Below are positions 10,642 to 21,021 of a stretch of DNA of 28,694 nucleotides, in pieces. Each line of letters opens with the position of its first letter. Positions within the stretch are counted from its first letter, which is position 1. A model generated the notes under the pieces. That model was not told the DNA's origin. It did no database searches and worked only from the letters and a program-made list of their open reading frames with translations. The position numbers and the translations under genes were made by a program. The stretch spans positions 1 through 28,694 of the forward strand of contig WTXG01000379.1 in NCBI GenBank assembly GCA_022496185.1, given 5' to 3'. This DNA comes from Multifurca ochricompacta (taxonomy: Eukaryota > Basidiomycota > Agaricomycetes > Russulales > Russulaceae).

Positions 10642-11126
10642 GTTGCATCTGCCCAGTTTATCTTTGGCTCAAAGGCTGCAAGCCAGGGGTATCCCAGGAT
10701 GAGATCCTCAGTACCAAGATCGGTGATGAGGAAGTGGATTGTTCTGGTATCTTCTCCAACCTGTATGCTTAGGTCAGTGTAGTGTGTGATCCTTCTGGCT
10801 TTATTGGCAGTCCCGTCTATGTTCCAAATATTTTTCTCTTGAGGGAGCATGAGCACCCCTAATCCCAGGACTTTTACGAGTCGCTGGCTGATGAAGTTAT
10901 CGGTGGCTCCAGAGTCCACTAAAACATCTTGGTCGGCCGTCTTCTGTGTGGTTTCAAAATGTACTGGTATTTTTAATGATTTGAACTGACTAGTGAACAC
11001 AGAAGTTACATGTAATGCTCTTGCCCAGGCCAATGGGGTTGAGCCAGTCAAAAATCCTTTTTGGCAAACACCTTTTCTACCAGGATGGCATGTACTTCTT
11101 TGCTTTCTTTCATCATATTTGCCCAT
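10642..11126 (-). pseudogene. Gypsy A protease (N-terminal pol part)
   Basis: Retroviral-type aspartic protease, upstream of RT in the same frame as the RT/integrase part (both start positions are 2 modulo 3). The active-site block VDSGATDNFISQRLVKVLGL lies near 10919-10860, and the later ILGYPWLAAFEP matches the ILG motif that closes the protease fold. It is cut at 10642 by the hAT-like element. The first Met at 11126 lies inside the gag ORF, and the frames overlap for about 79 bases with pol in the -1 frame relative to gag (gag stop at 11048). A -1 frameshift or a later indel could explain this. In the overlap GCC AAA AAG occurs just before the gag stop but is not a canonical slippery heptamer. 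Confidence 0.85.
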
Positions 11127-12061
11127 ATATCGTGGGCCTTCTCTTCCTTAGTATGTTTGTCAACTGAGGGTGGGTTGTTGGAAGCTGGGGTAGGGGTAGT
11201 AGTGGCTTTGGCTACATGTGCCCCCTTTTTCAGGCAGTCTCGGGACATGTGTCCTTGGGCTTTGCAGTGGAAACACCTTCCTTCTTTCATGAGGGTCTGC
11301 TGCTCATCCTCTGTCAGCATAGCACAGATGTGGGTCCTGTTGGCTGAGGTATCCATGGCATTTGGATCCCTTGTTGGAGTGTGCCCTGGCAATTTCACTC
11401 CAAAGGCTGCCTTCCATTGGTCCCTTGTCTTCCCTTTCTTCGTGTCAACTCTGAACCTTGTTTGAAAATCAAGGTAATCTTGTTGCTGTCGCTGTGCAGC
11501 ATCTACCCAGTTGTCCCAGGTGTGTGGGTGATGGAACTGGATTATGTTCTTCACCAGGGGGTTGGGGAGTCCTTGTGAGAAGAGGTCCAATGTGCCTCTT
11601 CACCTGTATTGTACCTGGCTCAGTTAGCCAAGCTGTGGAATTTGGCAACATATGTGTCCAAGTCCCCTCTTTCCATTTTTAGTGTTTTTAGTTCCCTCGC
11701 AGCCTTTTGTTTAGCCTGCCCATCTGTGAAGGCATCTTTGAATCTCTGGGCAACAGTTTCCCAAAGCCTGAGGCTCGTGGTCTGTTGTCTGGATGCCACT
11801 TGATCGTTCAACCACTCTAACTGCTCCATTGTCCAATCATCTACAGCTTCCCCTCTAATGAGTGATAGAAAGAGGTTGGCTCTTTGGAATGGGTTGATAA
11901 TTTGTGGGACATCATGGTTGAAATTCTGGAAAGTGGTGAACTCCAGAATGAACTTCTTGCTTTGGGAGGGATCTCCTGTAAATGTCTGGGGCAATACTCC
12001 TGAGAGTTGTCCTGATGGAGGTGGGATGTTTGGGGCAGTCACAGTAGGAGGAGGCAGAGGG
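11048..12061 (-). pseudogene. Gypsy A gag, main part (capsid-like region and zinc knuckle)
   Basis: Retrotransposon gag: PQTFTGDPSQSKKFILEF, FLSLIRGEAVDDW, and AKFHSLAN before a TGA at 11620, then in another frame DLFSQGLPNPLVKNI, a spacer, and a CCHC nucleocapsid knuckle CFHCKAQGHMSRDC (about 11285-11245). One TGA at 11620-11622 fits CGA decay, and one frame change lies between 11620 and 11590. At 12061 the sequence stops at the copia B LTR; the N-terminal part continues at 18541-18770. Joining the two sides with one GAGGG copy keeps the reading frame (PNPLPPPTV). Gag coats the element RNA in the particle. Confidence 0.88.
12057..12061. repeat. Target-site duplication of copia B, left copy (GAGGG)
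   Basis: GAGGG at 12057-12061 and at 18536-18540 exactly flank the two copia B LTR ends, giving the 5-bp duplication normal for Ty1/copia. Confidence 0.92.
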
Positions 12062-12561
12062 TGTAGAACAGGCATGAGGCGCAGCATACTGACTGTAGGT
12101 GTTAGTTAAGACTAGACGAAGACAAGTTACTTCAGAGATAGAAGAAACTCTATTGTACTATACTACACACCTAGACGAAGACAAGTTCTATATACAGAGT
12201 TAGTCTCAAGGTAGTGATGATAGTAGAGAGGACAACTTACACTTCAGAGATAGAAGAAACTCTGAAGTGTAAGAGATGAAACAGACATCCTTATATACAA
12301 CTCAAGGGATGGTCTGTGCACTGGGAATAAGTCCACAAGTGCTGGTCAAAGACCAAACAACAAACATGAGGGAGAAAGGCCATTGGCCACTACAGAAATC
12401 ACATGTTACATGGTACATCAGTCAGCTACTGCGGAATGTGAGAAAGAAAGTAATAAAGATAATGTAAAAGTCCGAAACTCCGGTATCTAATCTAATCTAC
12501 AAAGTAGCTAATCTAATCACCTGATGCCTGAAGCATCACCGAACATCTTCTGTGTTCAACA
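12062..12561 (-). repeat. Copia B 3' LTR
   Basis: 500 bp, homologous to 18052-18535, 22339-22841 and 23983-24479. On the element strand it begins TGTTGAACACAGAAG and ends with a variant of GCCTGTTTCACA. It contains a 38-base inverted repeat at 12236-12273. Confidence 0.93.
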
Positions 12562-12827
12562 TCCCTCCATGCTGAAGGCATCTGGTCATAGATGGGAAAT
12601 GAGTTGGATGAGCACACTGCCATCACAATTAAATGAGCATATCCCAGCCAGAGATCCAACTTCTCTAACTCTCTGAGTGCGAGAGAGGCATGGTGTTCAG
12701 AGGCATATCGCGGTGATTCGCTTATGCAAACTGAAACCATACACACCTCTTGCATCACTCTCGAAGTTGAGAACTTTGGTCATGGTGGGAAAGTGAACTG
12801 GTATACAAAGTCTCCAATTCCAGCTTC

Positions 12828-15800
12828 TCATTTCAGCATAAGTCCAAGTCCATTTACCATGGTTTCAAACGATGCTCTTGGTAGAGACTTAGTGAAGCCA
12901 TCTGCCAGCATCTCACCTGTGGGGGTCGCACTAACTCAATTATGTGCGATTCAATGTACCCCCTAATGGCATGGTACTTGATGGATATGCTTTGACCGCC
13001 TTCCTGTGACTGGGTTTAATGCCAAATCCACGGCACCCTTGTTGTCACAATGGAGTAATATAGGGGAGGATACCTCATACCCTAATTCCTCCATAAAAGT
13101 CCTATACCACCTGCCTGATTTGCAGCCTCAGAAGGCTCATATATTCGGCTTCAGTGGTGGACTGTGCTACTGTTTTCTGCTTTCTGGAACACCATGAAAT
13201 GCACCATTTGCTAAGAAAAACACGTAGCCTGAGGTAGAGTGGCAGTCCTCTTGATCTCCCCATGAGGAATCTGCAAAGCCATGAAGGCCACTCTCCCCAT
13301 TCCCTCCAGAATACCGCAACTTGTAGTCTTTGTACTATTAGATATTTAGACATATTTGCAAGTCGCATATGATCTTGAGAGGGGTTGGAAGCGTATTGAC
13401 TAAGGCGCGCCACAGCAAAACTGATGTCAGGTCTGCTTCCAATCTGCACCCATAGCAGAGACCCCATCAACTGTTGGTACTTCTTTATTTCAGAAGTAGA
13501 TGCCTGGCCTTCAAATTTGACCAGATGTACATCAGCGCCAGAGGGAAGAGGAGTATATACTCGGTTGGAATCCCTCATCCCAAACTTCTCAATAATAGAT
13601 AAAACGTAGGCTGCTTGGTCAATTCCAGTGTCTTATTAGGACGATCCCTGGTGATGTTAACTCCAAGGTATGACTGGATTTCTCCCAAGTCAGTCATCTC
13701 ATATCTATTAGATAGCGATGACTTCAGCCACGTTATTTATCATTGGAAGATCCAAGTATAGTAATGTCATCTACATAGAGAATGACATAAAGTGAATCAT
13801 CCCCTCTTTTGATGAACACATATACTCCTGCATCAGAGTACGTCCGAGTGAAGCCAGTTCATTAAGAACTCCATGGAATTGAAGATTCCATGCTCGGGAG
13901 GCTTGTTTGAGGCCATATAATGCTTTTTGTAGCCTACAAACTTTGGACTCTTGACCAGCAACGACGAAACCAACTGGTTGCTCCATATAAATTTCCTCAT
14001 CCAGATCGCCATGTAGGAATGCCGATTTGACATCCATCTGGTGGATTTCCCAATCCTCTAGTGTAGCTAGTGCTAGTAACAATCTAAGTGATTCAAATCT
14101 GGCGACTGGAGAGAATGTTTCATCGAAGTCCACTCCTTCTACTTGGGTGAACCCTTTTGCCACAAGCCTAGCACGAAACCGTCCATCTGGTTTCAGTTTA
14201 AAAACCCATTTTGACTTGACAGCCTTTCTTCCTTTGGAAGATCCTCAAGGCCCACACATCAAGTTTATCTAAGGCATCAATTTCATATTTACATGCCTCA
14301 AGCCATTCACTGGCATTGTCAGACTGCATTGCCTCCTGAAAAGTCAGGGGATCTCTATAAGAGACTCCTGCGGCATTTAGCAATTCCATATGCCCAAGTC
14401 TGGAAGAACCCTGTACGAACTCAGCATTATCCTCATTATAAAATGAGGATTCATGCGTGTGAACGTTTGGGACGGGCAGTATCAAGATCTAATCTTCCTG
14501 CACAGCCCTGTCACATTGCTGAGAGCGTGGACTTTCCCTAGTAAATACTGGTTGGGAAATTTGCCAACATTCTTCTTAGATTGTCTTTTGGCATGGGTTC
14601 TCTGGGGGAGTTCAGATGGTTCCATGATTTGGGATGGGGGTCTGATAGATAGTTTGATCATGTGTGTCAAGTCATTTTCGGTGTGGTAGGCTCAGGATTT
14701 ACTTGAGGAGGTTCCACTACCTCCTGTTCCTCAACCTCGCTTCCTTGTCTTCAGGAGCCTGAGGAACTGTGGCTATTGCTGGTTGAGGCTGGACAGGCCT
14801 CTCAACTTCTAAGACAAAAGGCGTAACTTTTTCCTTTTGTTTCCCTTGCTGTCCTTGGCAAGGTTGGATGGGAAGGACCCTTCATCAAATGTCACATCTC
14901 TTGACAATACGAAGGATCGAGTATGCATATCCCAAGAGATATCCTTTAGAGTGGGGTGCATACCCGACAAAGACTGTCTCCCTGGCTTTTGATCCAGTTT
15001 ACGTCTTTTGTCCTCTGGGACAGTGTAATAGGCTAAGCAGCCAAATATTTTAAAGTAAGAGACATCTGGAATGTCCCCATCCAGAAGCTCAAGCGGTGTC
15101 CTCCACTTTTGAACGGATAGGGTTCTATTGTATATGTGACAGGCTGTTCGCACTGCACATTCCCAGAAACCAAGGGAAAGACCAGCATGATGCAGCATAC
15201 TGGTAGCCTTTTCCATGATGGTTCTGTTGAACCTTTCAGCCCTTCCGTTCTGTTGTGGGGAATATGGCATTGTCAATTTATGCTCTATGCCAGCCTGCTC
15301 AAGTATTGACTTCAGCTCCCTATTACAAATTTGCCACCTCGGTCTGTATGTAAGGTCTTTATTTTCTTGTCTGTTTTATTTTCCAAGAATGCCTTAATGT
15401 TACTGAAGACCGATGTAAAATCACTTTTTGCTTTCATAGCAACAACTAGAGCTGTCCTGCTAAAGTCGTCTATGAAAGTGGCGAAGTATAGGTTTCCTTG
15501 AATTGAGGTACATTGCAAAGGACCAACTAAGTCACTATGAATGACCTCCAAGGGTGCTGAAGCTCTCTTTTGAGAGGGAGGGAATGGAAGACGGTGTGAT
15601 TTTCCCATTTCACAGCCATAACACGGCTTGTCTTCCACTTGGCTATTATCAATGCTAAGGCCTTTTACAGCCTTAGGAGCATGTCTTTTGAGGGCCTCTT
15701 TTGACATATGACCCATGCGCAAATGCCAGGTTTCAAGGCTACTTGATGCAGATTTGTGGGAAGCAGTATTTAATTCTGCATAGTTTCCCAAAGACCCAAT

Positions 15801-16200
15801 AGAGTCCATAGCCTTGACACCTTCCGCTATAATTGCATTATTGTACTTTATTTTGACCTCAGATGGAGAAATTCCACTGACCGCCTTTGTCTGTGATGCA
15901 GCTTGTTGATAGTATTCTTTCACTACCAGGCATATAGAAGACATTATTTAACTCTAACTCATAATTATTCAAGTTTTGAGTATGACTTTGCCTGTTCCTT
16001 CGACTTGGACTATGGATCCATCACCAATTGTCACCTGATGTCCCTTGTGTGGGAAATACTCAGAGAAATCTCTAAGTATGGTGTAAAATGGTGGTGGCTC
16101 CGCTGTCCATCATCCAAGGGTTGCTGCCATCATCGACTTCTTGGTATGTTGGTCACATATAAAGTGAAATGCGAGGTGTCTCATGCACCTCCTGTATTCT
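12828..16200 (-). pseudogene. Copia B pol: integrase, reverse transcriptase, RNase H
   Basis: Integrase: HHCC motif (WHLRMGHM ... CYGCEMGKSHRLPF, about 15725-15590), catalytic Asp residues in VIHSDLVGPL and LHTDRGGKF, and Glu in SPQQNGRAERFNRT (near 15250). RT: DPLTFQEAMQSDN, FTQVEGVDFDETFSPVAR, QMDVKSAFLHGDLDEEIYMEQPVGF, KALYGLKQASRAWN and the catalytic YVDD (near 13770, in another frame). RNase H: SRPDISFAVARLSQYASNP and TVAQSTTEAEYMSL, ending at a TGA at 12828-12830. The frame changes several times (for example near 15312, 14230, 13800 and 13330) by single-base indels. Catalytic residues are kept. Protease is not clearly readable between gag and integrase. Either young decay or base-calling error could explain the indels. 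Confidence 0.9.
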
Positions 16201-17129
16201 GCCGCTACCATTAACTATGGTAGCTACTTGTGTGGAGTTATTATGTACACTGGGGCCTTGCCCCTTCCTCTTGTTGCCCTTTTTGCCTGCATCAGCATTG
16301 GCTCTGTCCTGTTTCCTTTGCCGACATTCATTGCCTTGTGGCCCGGCTTCTGGCAATAGAAGCAGGTGACATCATTGGACGATGATGCACCTGCAGGAGG
16401 TGGCGTGAATGATACTTGTTTTTTATTTTTGTTTTTGTTGACATGGGCTGCCTTGTTAAGGGCAGCCCCAACACCACTTCCTGCGGGCCGGCAAGTCGGC
16501 TTTCCTCATTTAGGAACCTTTGTACAAGGTCCTGAGGGGAAAGGCGGTCAGGAGGACCTGACGCCAGGATAGAGCCAGCAATGGCATTGTAGGATGGAGG
16601 TAGGGATTGGAGCAAAATAAAGCTCAACTGGAGATCAGAGATCTCCATCCCATTTCCTTGAGAGTACTCCTCACATCCAACACACGCTGCAACTGGGGTC
16701 TGAATTGTTTGCCCTCTCCAAGCGGAAGGAGGACACAGAACACCACAAGTTGTAGGTGGCCATGCTACCTACTGAGCCATAGAGCGATTCCAAACGCTCA
16801 TACTTGGCATTGACAGAAGGATAAGTTCTGTCAGAGGCAATTTGGGAGTATGTTTCTGGTGATGTACCATCACCAGAACTCCCATGAGGACTTCCTCCAC
16901 TCTGTTCCATTCAGGTACATTGGCTCTGACCAAAGTGCAAGCGCTTGGCGTACTCGTCATCCTTTTCTCCATCCTCTGGCTTGGGGATTAGGAATTCAGG
17001 GGCATCATGCGTGATGTGCCTCTTCATCCCATTGATCCTCAGCAGGGCAGTGAAGGACACTGACCACTGCTGCCAGTTGGAGCCATCAAGTTTGTCAACT
17101 TGAAGTGGGGGGAAGACGATGGAAGACAT
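16200..17129 (-). pseudogene. Copia B gag
   Basis: Copia-type gag beginning at the ATG at 17129 (MSSIVFPP). Recognisable blocks are DKLDGSNWQQWSVSFTALLR, NGMKRHITHDAPEF, YGSVGSMATYNLW, EISDLQLSFILLQSLPPSYN and SPQDLVQRFLNEESRL, and in another frame a CCHC knuckle (CFYCQKPGHKA, near 16370). The better-preserved homologue at 25404-26321 shows that this copy has lost single bases at several places, including a TTT reduced to TT. Gag packages element RNA. Confidence 0.85.
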
Positions 17130-18051
17130 TTGAGATGATTTTAAAAGGTTGATCCTGGTTCCAAGGAGCATTAGAACCAGTTGTCCAGGTCTCATTGAAG
17201 AGGGCCCGTCCATTCTGTGGCGCTATGCTTCAGAACTTAAAAAAGTCCTGCCTCTGATGTGCGACTTCTAAGTAGTATAGTAGGCTGTCTAGCGCCATCT
17301 ACAACAAGTCCTAAGCCCACATCAGGGGGACATTGTGTAAATAGATGGGGAGTCATGTCATGGAGGAGCCAACCGCAAGTTCCACTAGAGACAAAGGGTA
17401 TAGAGCCCTTCCTCTAGTGCTGGTGGTGGAGTCCATGATTAAGCCCTAGATGATTGGGGCCATGACTATAGTAGACTATTAGGTTTCCTCTGGTTGGGGC
17501 GAACCCCCAATGAAAGCAGCGGGTACTTCTGCCCAGAGACAAAACCCTCTAGCTACTGTGTAAATACTATAGTAGTTCAAGCCTACTTGTATCGAGCCCA
17601 AGCGTCATGGGAGTGACTACCCATGCCTTGTTCTAGACCCTAAACTCTACCAGCAGGTCGCTAAACCTGGCTTACGGATCGAGCCAAGCATTGACTGAAC
17701 CTATAGCCCCAAGCCTTCTGGGCAAGTGGCCTACTAAGTCTATGGATGGGACGAAAACCCAGCTACAACTATGAATACTATTTACTTAGAGCGCACATGA
17801 GGAACTCAAGGTGTTTCACCCGCTTAGGGTCCCTCATCACCTCTTGCAAGAATCCCCTGAGGGACTAGCCAGACAGATCAAGGTGGGCACATAAAGCGCA
17901 CCACCTTGTGGACAGTTAAGGGCAAGAGGAAAAGAATTGAAGCTCACTGTAGACTGATTGGGAAAGAGAGTCTTGAAGCTGTGAGCTTGAAGAAAGGTTG
18001 GACTGATCAAAAAGAAGACAGATCAGTAAAGCGTGCCCAGGGCCCATAACC
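17130..18051 (-). other. Copia B leader with tRNA-Met-type primer binding site
   Basis: About 920 bases between 5' LTR and gag ATG, with no convincing ORF. It starts on the element strand with GGTTATGGGCCC (18051-18040), complementary to the anticodon stem of initiator tRNA-Met and the same as the half-tRNA priming site known for Drosophila copia. The region is collinear with 24480-25403 and keeps several inverted repeats, including a GGGG/CCCC hairpin near 17493-17511. It may hold packaging or translation-control structure. Confidence 0.75.
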
Positions 18052-18535
18052 TGTGAACAGGCATGTGCGCAGCATACTGACTGTAGGTTAGGGTTAGACT
18101 AGAAAGACAAGTTACTTCAGAGGTAGAAGAAACTCTATATTACTATACTACACACCTAGAAAGACAAGTTCTATATACAGAGTTAGTCTAAGGTAATGAA
18201 GTAGAGAGGACGACTTACACTTCAGAGGTAGAAGAAACTCTGAAGTGTAAGAGACGAAACAGACACCCTTATATACATTCAAGGGATGGTCTGTGCACTG
18301 GGAATAAGTCCACAAGTGCCGGACAAAGTCCAAACAATAAACATGAGGGAGAAAGGCCATTGGCCATACAGAAATCACATGTTACATGGTGCATCAGTCA
18401 GCTACTGCGGAATGTGAGAAGAAAGTAATAATGATAATGTAAAAGTCCGAACTCCGGTATCTAATCTAATCTACAAAGTAGCTAATCTAATCACCTGATG
18501 CCTGAAGCATCACCGAACATCTTCTGTGTTCAACA
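18052..18535 (-). repeat. Copia B 5' LTR
   Basis: 484 bp bounded by TG..CA, next to GAGGG at 18536-18540 and to the primer binding site at 18051. The 38-base inverted repeat is at 18214-18251 and a TATATAAGG box lies just upstream of it on the element strand, near 18275. Confidence 0.93.
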
Positions 18536-18540
18536 GAGGG

Positions 18541-18770
18541 TTGGGGGTGGGGTCAGGGAGTTGTGTGGCAATTGTAGACATGGTAATGGGGTGGACAGTG
18601 TCGGTAGCTTGTGTGGATATCTGGGGAGTTGCTAATGCAGGGGCTCTGATTGTAGCAATCTCTGGTGCAACCTGGGTAGCAATAGCTAATGCTGGTGCAT
18701 CATCGTTCTGTTCTTGTTCTATGTACTCTTCTTCAGAGTTGGTGACAATGGCCAGGGGTTCTCCCTCCAT
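18541..18770 (-). pseudogene. Gypsy A gag, N-terminal part
   Basis: An ATG at 18770 opens MEGEPLAIVTNSEEEYIEQE, an acidic then Ala/Thr/Pro-rich N-terminus (ALAIATQVAPEIATIRAPAL) that reaches the copia B duplication in frame and continues at 12056. No stop occurs in this part. The start is chosen because it is the first ATG in the frame after the leader. A leader ORF in another frame reads through this start. Confidence 0.75.
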
Positions 18771-19379
18771 GGTCCTAATCCAAATTCTAGTGGAGCAGGT
18801 CCTGTAGTGACCCAAGAGTGTCATTGTTCTGAGTATTGTTATGTCCGGTGCAGGACGTTCCACACGACTTGTGTGACAGCGTAATTCGTGGAGTCAGATA
18901 AGAAACCAATAAGGCTCCTTGGAGTGTAAGGGGGTGAGTCAAGGTCAAAGGGACGCTTCCCTAAGACGATGTTGAGCGGAGAAGTGCCAAAAGCACTTGA
19001 GACAACTGAGTCAGAGATCAAAGGGGATGTCCAGAAGACAGGCACCGATGTATCAATAAGTCAAGTCTGAGTCTACAGGGTAGCTACAGCGGACTTACAG
19101 TAGCCCACAAAACCGTTCCAATGTTGGCCACCCTGAAGAGATTGACCTACCACACAATGAGAAAATTTCCAAAATTAGTAGAAATTAGTAGATGATAGTG
19201 TAGCATCTCAGCTTCAATTAGAGCCTATAATAATGTCCATTGGATCAGTGGTTCATGATATATAAATGTTTTGTGAGGCATTATCATTGGAACGGTTTTG
19301 TGGCCAACATGTGAGATGACAAAACCGGTATCTGGTGGTCATGGGAATGCATTGACAGTCATGTGACAATGTTAATAAG

Positions 19380-19745
19380 TTGAACACACACCAAATAATC
19401 ATCAAGAACACTTGCTTCTTACCATGCATGCCCTCTCTGCTGCCAAAGGACTCACATCATCTCCCCCTCACTTCAGGCAAATCTGCCCATAAAGTGTCAA
19501 CTATGACTGGCCATGGCACTATTATCATCTCAAGATGGGTCATAAATACTGCCCTTACCATCCCAAGTCAAATGGAGGAGACCAAGGAAGCTGACAGAGA
19601 GAAATGCTCAGCATGCTGTTTGCCTTATCTCCTCTGGCAGGGCAGACACAGATGTGGAAGTGACTAGAGCACTTCAGAAGTTGTTAATGGGTTCCTCTAT
19701 CAACATAATATGCCCATCCATCCTCCCATCAAGTTTTAAGCCATA
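19380..19745 (+). pseudogene. Tc1-like transposase N-terminal fragment, left arm
   Basis: Reads LTSGKSAHKVSTMTGHGTII, resembling the helix-turn-helix N-terminus of Tc1-type transposases, then after a one-base frame change RPRKLTERNAQHAVCLISSG and DVEVTRALQKLL, the second helix-turn-helix region. No DDE catalytic domain is present. The fragment points toward the palindrome centre. Inactive; a small DNA-binding peptide is conceivable but not supported. Confidence 0.65.
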
Positions 19746-19784
19746 ACTGGCCCCTCCCATATCATACACCCCCATTCCATCATA

Positions 19785-20002
19785 AGTGCAATAGGCCACA
19801 AAACCAATCCAATGACATTGCTACACAAAACATTTTATATATCATGAACCACTGACCCAATTGACATGGTATAGGCTCTAAGTGACACTTAGATGATACA
19901 ATATCATCTACCAATTTCTACTAATTTTGGAAATTATTCCTATGGTGTGGTGGTCAATCTCTTCAGGATGGTTAAACATTGGAATGGTTTTGTGGGTTAC
20001 TG
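19785..20002. mobile_element. MITE at the apex of the palindrome
   Basis: About 215 bp starting near CAATAGGCCACAAAACC (19789) and ending GGTTTTGTGGGTTACTG (20002), similar to the units at both outer ends. TA at 19783-19784 and 20003-20004 flank it. Without it the two arms meet as a perfect palindrome (CCATTCCATCA-TA-TGATGGAATGG). Confidence 0.8.
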
Positions 20003-20039
20003 TATGATGGAATGGGGGTGTATGATATGGGAGGGGCCA

Positions 20040-20378
20040 GTTATGGCTTAAAAACTTGATGGGAGGATGGATGGGCATATTATGTTGATAGAGGAACCAT
20101 TAACAACTTCTGAAGTGCTCTAGTCACTTCCACATCTGTGTCTGCCCTGCCAGAGGAGATAAGGCAAACAGCATGCTGAGCATTTCTCTCTGTCAGCTTC
20201 CTTGGTCTCCCTCCATTTGACTTGGGATGGTAAGTGCAGTATTTATGACCCATCTTGAGATGATAATAGTGCCATGGCCAGTCATAGTTGACACTTTATG
20301 GGCAGATTTGCCTGAAGTGAGGAGGGAGATGATGTGAGTCCTTTTGGCAGCAGAGAGGGCATGCATGGTAAGAAGCAA
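20040..20378 (-). pseudogene. Tc1-like transposase N-terminal fragment, right arm (inverted copy)
   Basis: Mirror copy of the left-arm fragment: MHALSAAKRTHIISLLTSGK, then the shared KVSTMTGHGTIIISRWVINT, followed by the same frame change into the RPRKLTERN region. It is slightly better preserved at its start than the left copy. It also lacks a catalytic domain. Confidence 0.65.
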
Positions 20379-21021
20379 GTGTTGTTGATGATTATTTGGT
20401 GTGTGTTCAACTTATTAAACATTGTCACATGACTGTCAATGCATTCCCATGACCACCAGATACCGGTTTTGTCATCTCACATGTTGGCCACAAAACTGTT
20501 CCAATGATAATGCCTCACAAAACATTTTATATATCATGAACCACTGATCCAATTGACATTATTATAGGCTCTAATTGAAGCTTAGATGCTACACTATCAT
20601 CTACTAATTTCTACTAATTTTGGAAATTATTCTTCATTGTGTGGTAGGTCAATCTCTTCAGGGTGGCCAAACATTGGAACGTTTTGTGGGCTACTGTATA
20701 TACGTAACTCAGTGGGCGTCTACGAGATAAGAGTACCAAGTCAGATGGGCCCAAATATACGAAAGCGGAGGGCGTTAAAGCCTAGCTTCTGATAGGGTAC
20801 TAAGTAAGTGTCCGATCTTAAGATAAGGAGATAAAGAGATAAGGAAGCAATCATAAGCAAACGACGTGTCAACAGATGTAAACTGAGTCACAGGGATGGG
20901 AGCAGGGCACGTGAGGGGTCCCACGATGGAGATGTGATCGAGAAGTGTAAAGTAGGCGGCAAGGAGTGGTCGTCGTTGGGTAGCAGAAAGAAAATGGGGA
21001 CAGACGGCAGAGGTTGTAACA

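Larger units (their letters stand above)
12062..18535 (-). mobile_element. Copia B: complete Ty1/copia element, minus strand, inserted in gypsy A gag
   Basis: About 6.5 kb with LTRs at 18052-18535 (5') and 12062-12561 (3'), a primer binding site at 18040-18051, a leader of roughly 920 bases, gag, integrase, RT and RNase H in copia order, a purine-rich tract beside the 3' LTR (GCATGGAGGGA, 12562-12572) and an exact 5-bp target duplication. All protein domains are recognisable, but the frame is broken repeatedly by small indels rather than by TGA stops, unlike gypsy A and copia C. A related 5' part lies at 23983-26328. Confidence 0.93.
19098..20696. mobile_element. Palindromic (foldback) Tc1/mariner-type element with MITE-like arms, TA target duplication
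   Basis: 1599 bp with ends CAGTAGCCCACAAAAC and its complement GTTTTGTGGGCTACTG. TA lies at 19096-19097 and 20697-20698; removing the element and one TA restores the CTTATATACGTAA seen in related LTRs. The two halves are long inverted copies: the left arm runs to about 19782 and the right arm starts at about 20005. Each arm begins with a MITE-like unit of about 215 bp that has its own inverted ends (CATTGGAACGGTTTTGTGG near 19290), followed by the 5' part of a Tc1-like transposase gene. A third MITE-like unit lies at the centre. Confidence 0.85.
18837..21021 (-). repeat. Solo LTR of the gypsy A family in the gypsy A leader, split by a foldback element
   Basis: Sequence 18837-19097 and 20697-21021 together make one LTR (TGTTATGTCCGG ... 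TTGTAACA) of normal length. GTAT flanks it on both sides (18833-18836 and 21022-21025), and no internal element sequence lies beside it, so it is a solo LTR left by LTR-LTR recombination. It keeps CpG sites that both gypsy A LTRs have lost, so it inserted later. Removing it rejoins the gypsy A leader ORF. Confidence 0.85.

Noticed and set aside
18837..21021. This LTR as the 5' LTR of gypsy A itself.
   Set aside because: The LTR at 21248-21836 matches the 3' LTR far better and has the matching CGGTG duplication. 18837-21021 is flanked by GTAT on both sides within the leader, so it is a later solo LTR.
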